From NCBI GenBank assembly GCA_023139025.1, contig JAGLOH010000131.1, positions 1 to 6,381 on the forward strand: DNA of 6,381 nt, read 5' to 3'. The notes under the pieces were generated by a model. That model was not told where the DNA came from. It made no database searches and saw only the letters and a program-made list of their open reading frames with translations. Position numbers and translations under genes: made by a program. The stretch's first letter is position 1. Each line of letters begins with the position of its first letter. Below are positions 5,768 to 6,381 of the stretch, one piece after another. Origin of the DNA: Candidatus Heimdallarchaeota archaeon (lineage in GTDB: Archaea; Asgardarchaeota; Heimdallarchaeia; Heimdallarchaeales; Heimdallarchaeaceae).

Positions 5768-6381
5768 ATGATTGCAGAAACGATTATGATTGTTGATGAC
5801 GATAATAATTTATGTGAAACTCTTTCAGACATTTTCTCGTATAAAGGTATCAATTCAATTACAGCACATACAGGTAAAGAAGCTATTAATAAATCAAAAG
5901 AATTCTCTCCTTCTGTTGTATTAATTGACATAAAGCTCCCAGATATGGAAGGAACTCAACTTTTTCAAGAACTAAAAAAAGGTAATCCAGAGCTCATTTG
6001 TATTTATATTTCAGGCTATGCTAGCTTGGAGCACACATTAACTGCTTTTAAAAATGAAGCAGAAGGATTTTTTGTCAAACCTTTACCCTTAGAAGAACTA
6101 TTAGCTCGAACTGAGGAGCTTCTTGAGAAGAAGCGTTTGAAAGAAGCTCTTAGGAAATCTGAGGAGAAATTCAGACATCTATCTGAAAATCTAGAAATAC
6201 AGGTGGAAGAAAGAACAAGGGATCTACTACAAACACAAGGAAAACTTATAAGACAAGAAAGATTGGGGATTTTTGGTCAGATAGCTGGAGGAATTGCCCA
6301 TGAATTTAATAACATACTCTCAACAATCATAGGGGCAACTGATATTTTACTTGAAGATGTAAAGAACAAAGATTCTATTAA
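5384..6381 (+). CDS. Receiver-receiver-histidine kinase, 5' end degenerate, cut by right edge
   Basis: A single open frame encodes two-component signalling domains. The first receiver, from the TTG at 5384, keeps phospho-acceptor Asp42 (codon 5507), Thr70 and Lys94 but begins right where the acidic pocket should end. The second, counted from the ATG at 5768, is complete: acidic D10-D12, acceptor Asp54 in LIDIKLPDMEG, Ser82 and Lys104. A charged coiled-coil-like linker (about 107-165 from that ATG) contains SEEKFRHL and VEERTRDL, then the HisKA dimerisation helix with phosphorylated His178 in A-H-E-F-N-N (codon 6299-6301). The ATPase domain lies beyond the window. No membrane segment is seen, so it is probably cytoplasmic. 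The frame is open back to a TAG at 5324-5326; 5384 is the most upstream usable start codon and has no ribosome binding site, whereas 5768 has a good one. The functional product may therefore be only the second receiver plus kinase. Confidence 0.65.
   Translation, partial: MNICQTLQDILEEKKFRVRTANSGNQAIDLSKENNFDIVILDVMMPILNGFETYKKIKEINPNITAIMITGYEQEASTLIQAALDESVLACLSKPLEHNKIFSLIKKVSQGKIIGKKLPKPLMKKVFRMIAETIMIVDDDNNLCETLSDIFSYKGINSITAHTGKEAINKSKEFSPSVVLIDIKLPDMEGTQLFQELKKGNPELICIYISGYASLEHTLTAFKNEAEGFFVKPLPLEELLARTEELLEKKRLKEALRKSEEKFRHLSENLEIQVEERTRDLLQTQGKLIRQERLGIFGQIAGGIAHEFNNILSTIIGATDILLEDVKNKDSI
5757..5770 (+). promoter_or_regulatory. Internal ribosome binding site and ATG before the second receiver
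   Basis: AGGTG (5757-5761), matching the anti-Shine-Dalgarno consensus, is followed by six bases and an in-frame ATG at 5768-5770. The ATG lies six codons before the canonical V-D-D-D pocket, a normal N terminus for a receiver protein. This is a better start than any upstream one. Confidence 0.55.

Noticed and set aside
5596..5931. A 111-codon open frame on the - strand
   Set aside because: It is opposite the two receiver domains, whose motifs are clear on the + strand; the antisense product has no supporting motif or start signal.
1..6381. CRISPR array, tRNA, rRNA or insertion sequence
   Set aside because: No regularly spaced direct repeats, cloverleaf-like sequence, rRNA core, transposase motif or terminal inverted repeats were seen. 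The only strict periodicity is the protein-level 47-residue repeat in the first gene.

Overview
This A+T-rich window has seven protein-coding loci: a tetratricopeptide-type repeat protein, a complete energy-coupling factor (ECF) importer operon, a small secreted Cys/Asp-rich protein, a small winged-helix regulator, and a two-component sensor gene cut off by the right edge. The organism is most likely a low-GC archaeon, possibly an Asgard-type lineage. The grounds are TATA-like boxes about 25-30 bases before the expected transcript starts, oligo-T terminators, long solenoid repeats, a compact S-A-T ECF operon with a fused double ATPase, and a receiver-kinase style common in such genomes. Clear Shine-Dalgarno sequences (GGAGG, GAGG, AGGTG) are present, and one promoter also contains TATAAT, so a bacterial origin cannot be excluded from sequence alone.

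Layout, left to right. Positions 13-1137 (+) encode a repeat protein with an exact 47-residue period; its frame is open to the left edge, and it ends in a small hairpin plus eight T. Positions 4490-1217 (-) are the ECF operon, transcribed S component, then double ATPase, then T component. Its spacing is tight: 25 bases between S and A, and A's stop codon directly abuts T's ATG. The 171-base divergent region 4491-4661 holds the operon's TATA-like box, a near-perfect 22-base palindrome at the expected transcript start, and the promoter of the secreted protein at 4662-4958 (+). A small winged-helix gene (5249-5028, -) ends convergently with the secreted protein and starts divergently from a receiver-histidine kinase gene (about 5384 to the edge, +).

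The ECF genes form a complete uptake system: the S component binds a small vitamin-like or metal substrate, the T component couples it, and the fused ATPase powers it. Several features suggest asymmetry or specialisation. The second nucleotide-binding domain has lost its Q-loop Gln and switch His, the T component has Lys instead of Arg in its second coupling motif, and the S component is enlarged. The adjacent secreted protein has a tight cluster of Cys and Asp residues that could bind metal, which raises an unproven link to the importer.

The sensor gene is unusual at its 5' end. A first receiver domain lacks its first strand, its acidic pocket and an ATG start, while a second, intact receiver has its own well-placed ribosome binding site. 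This is the most atypical piece of the window, together with the secreted Cys/Asp protein and the palindrome.
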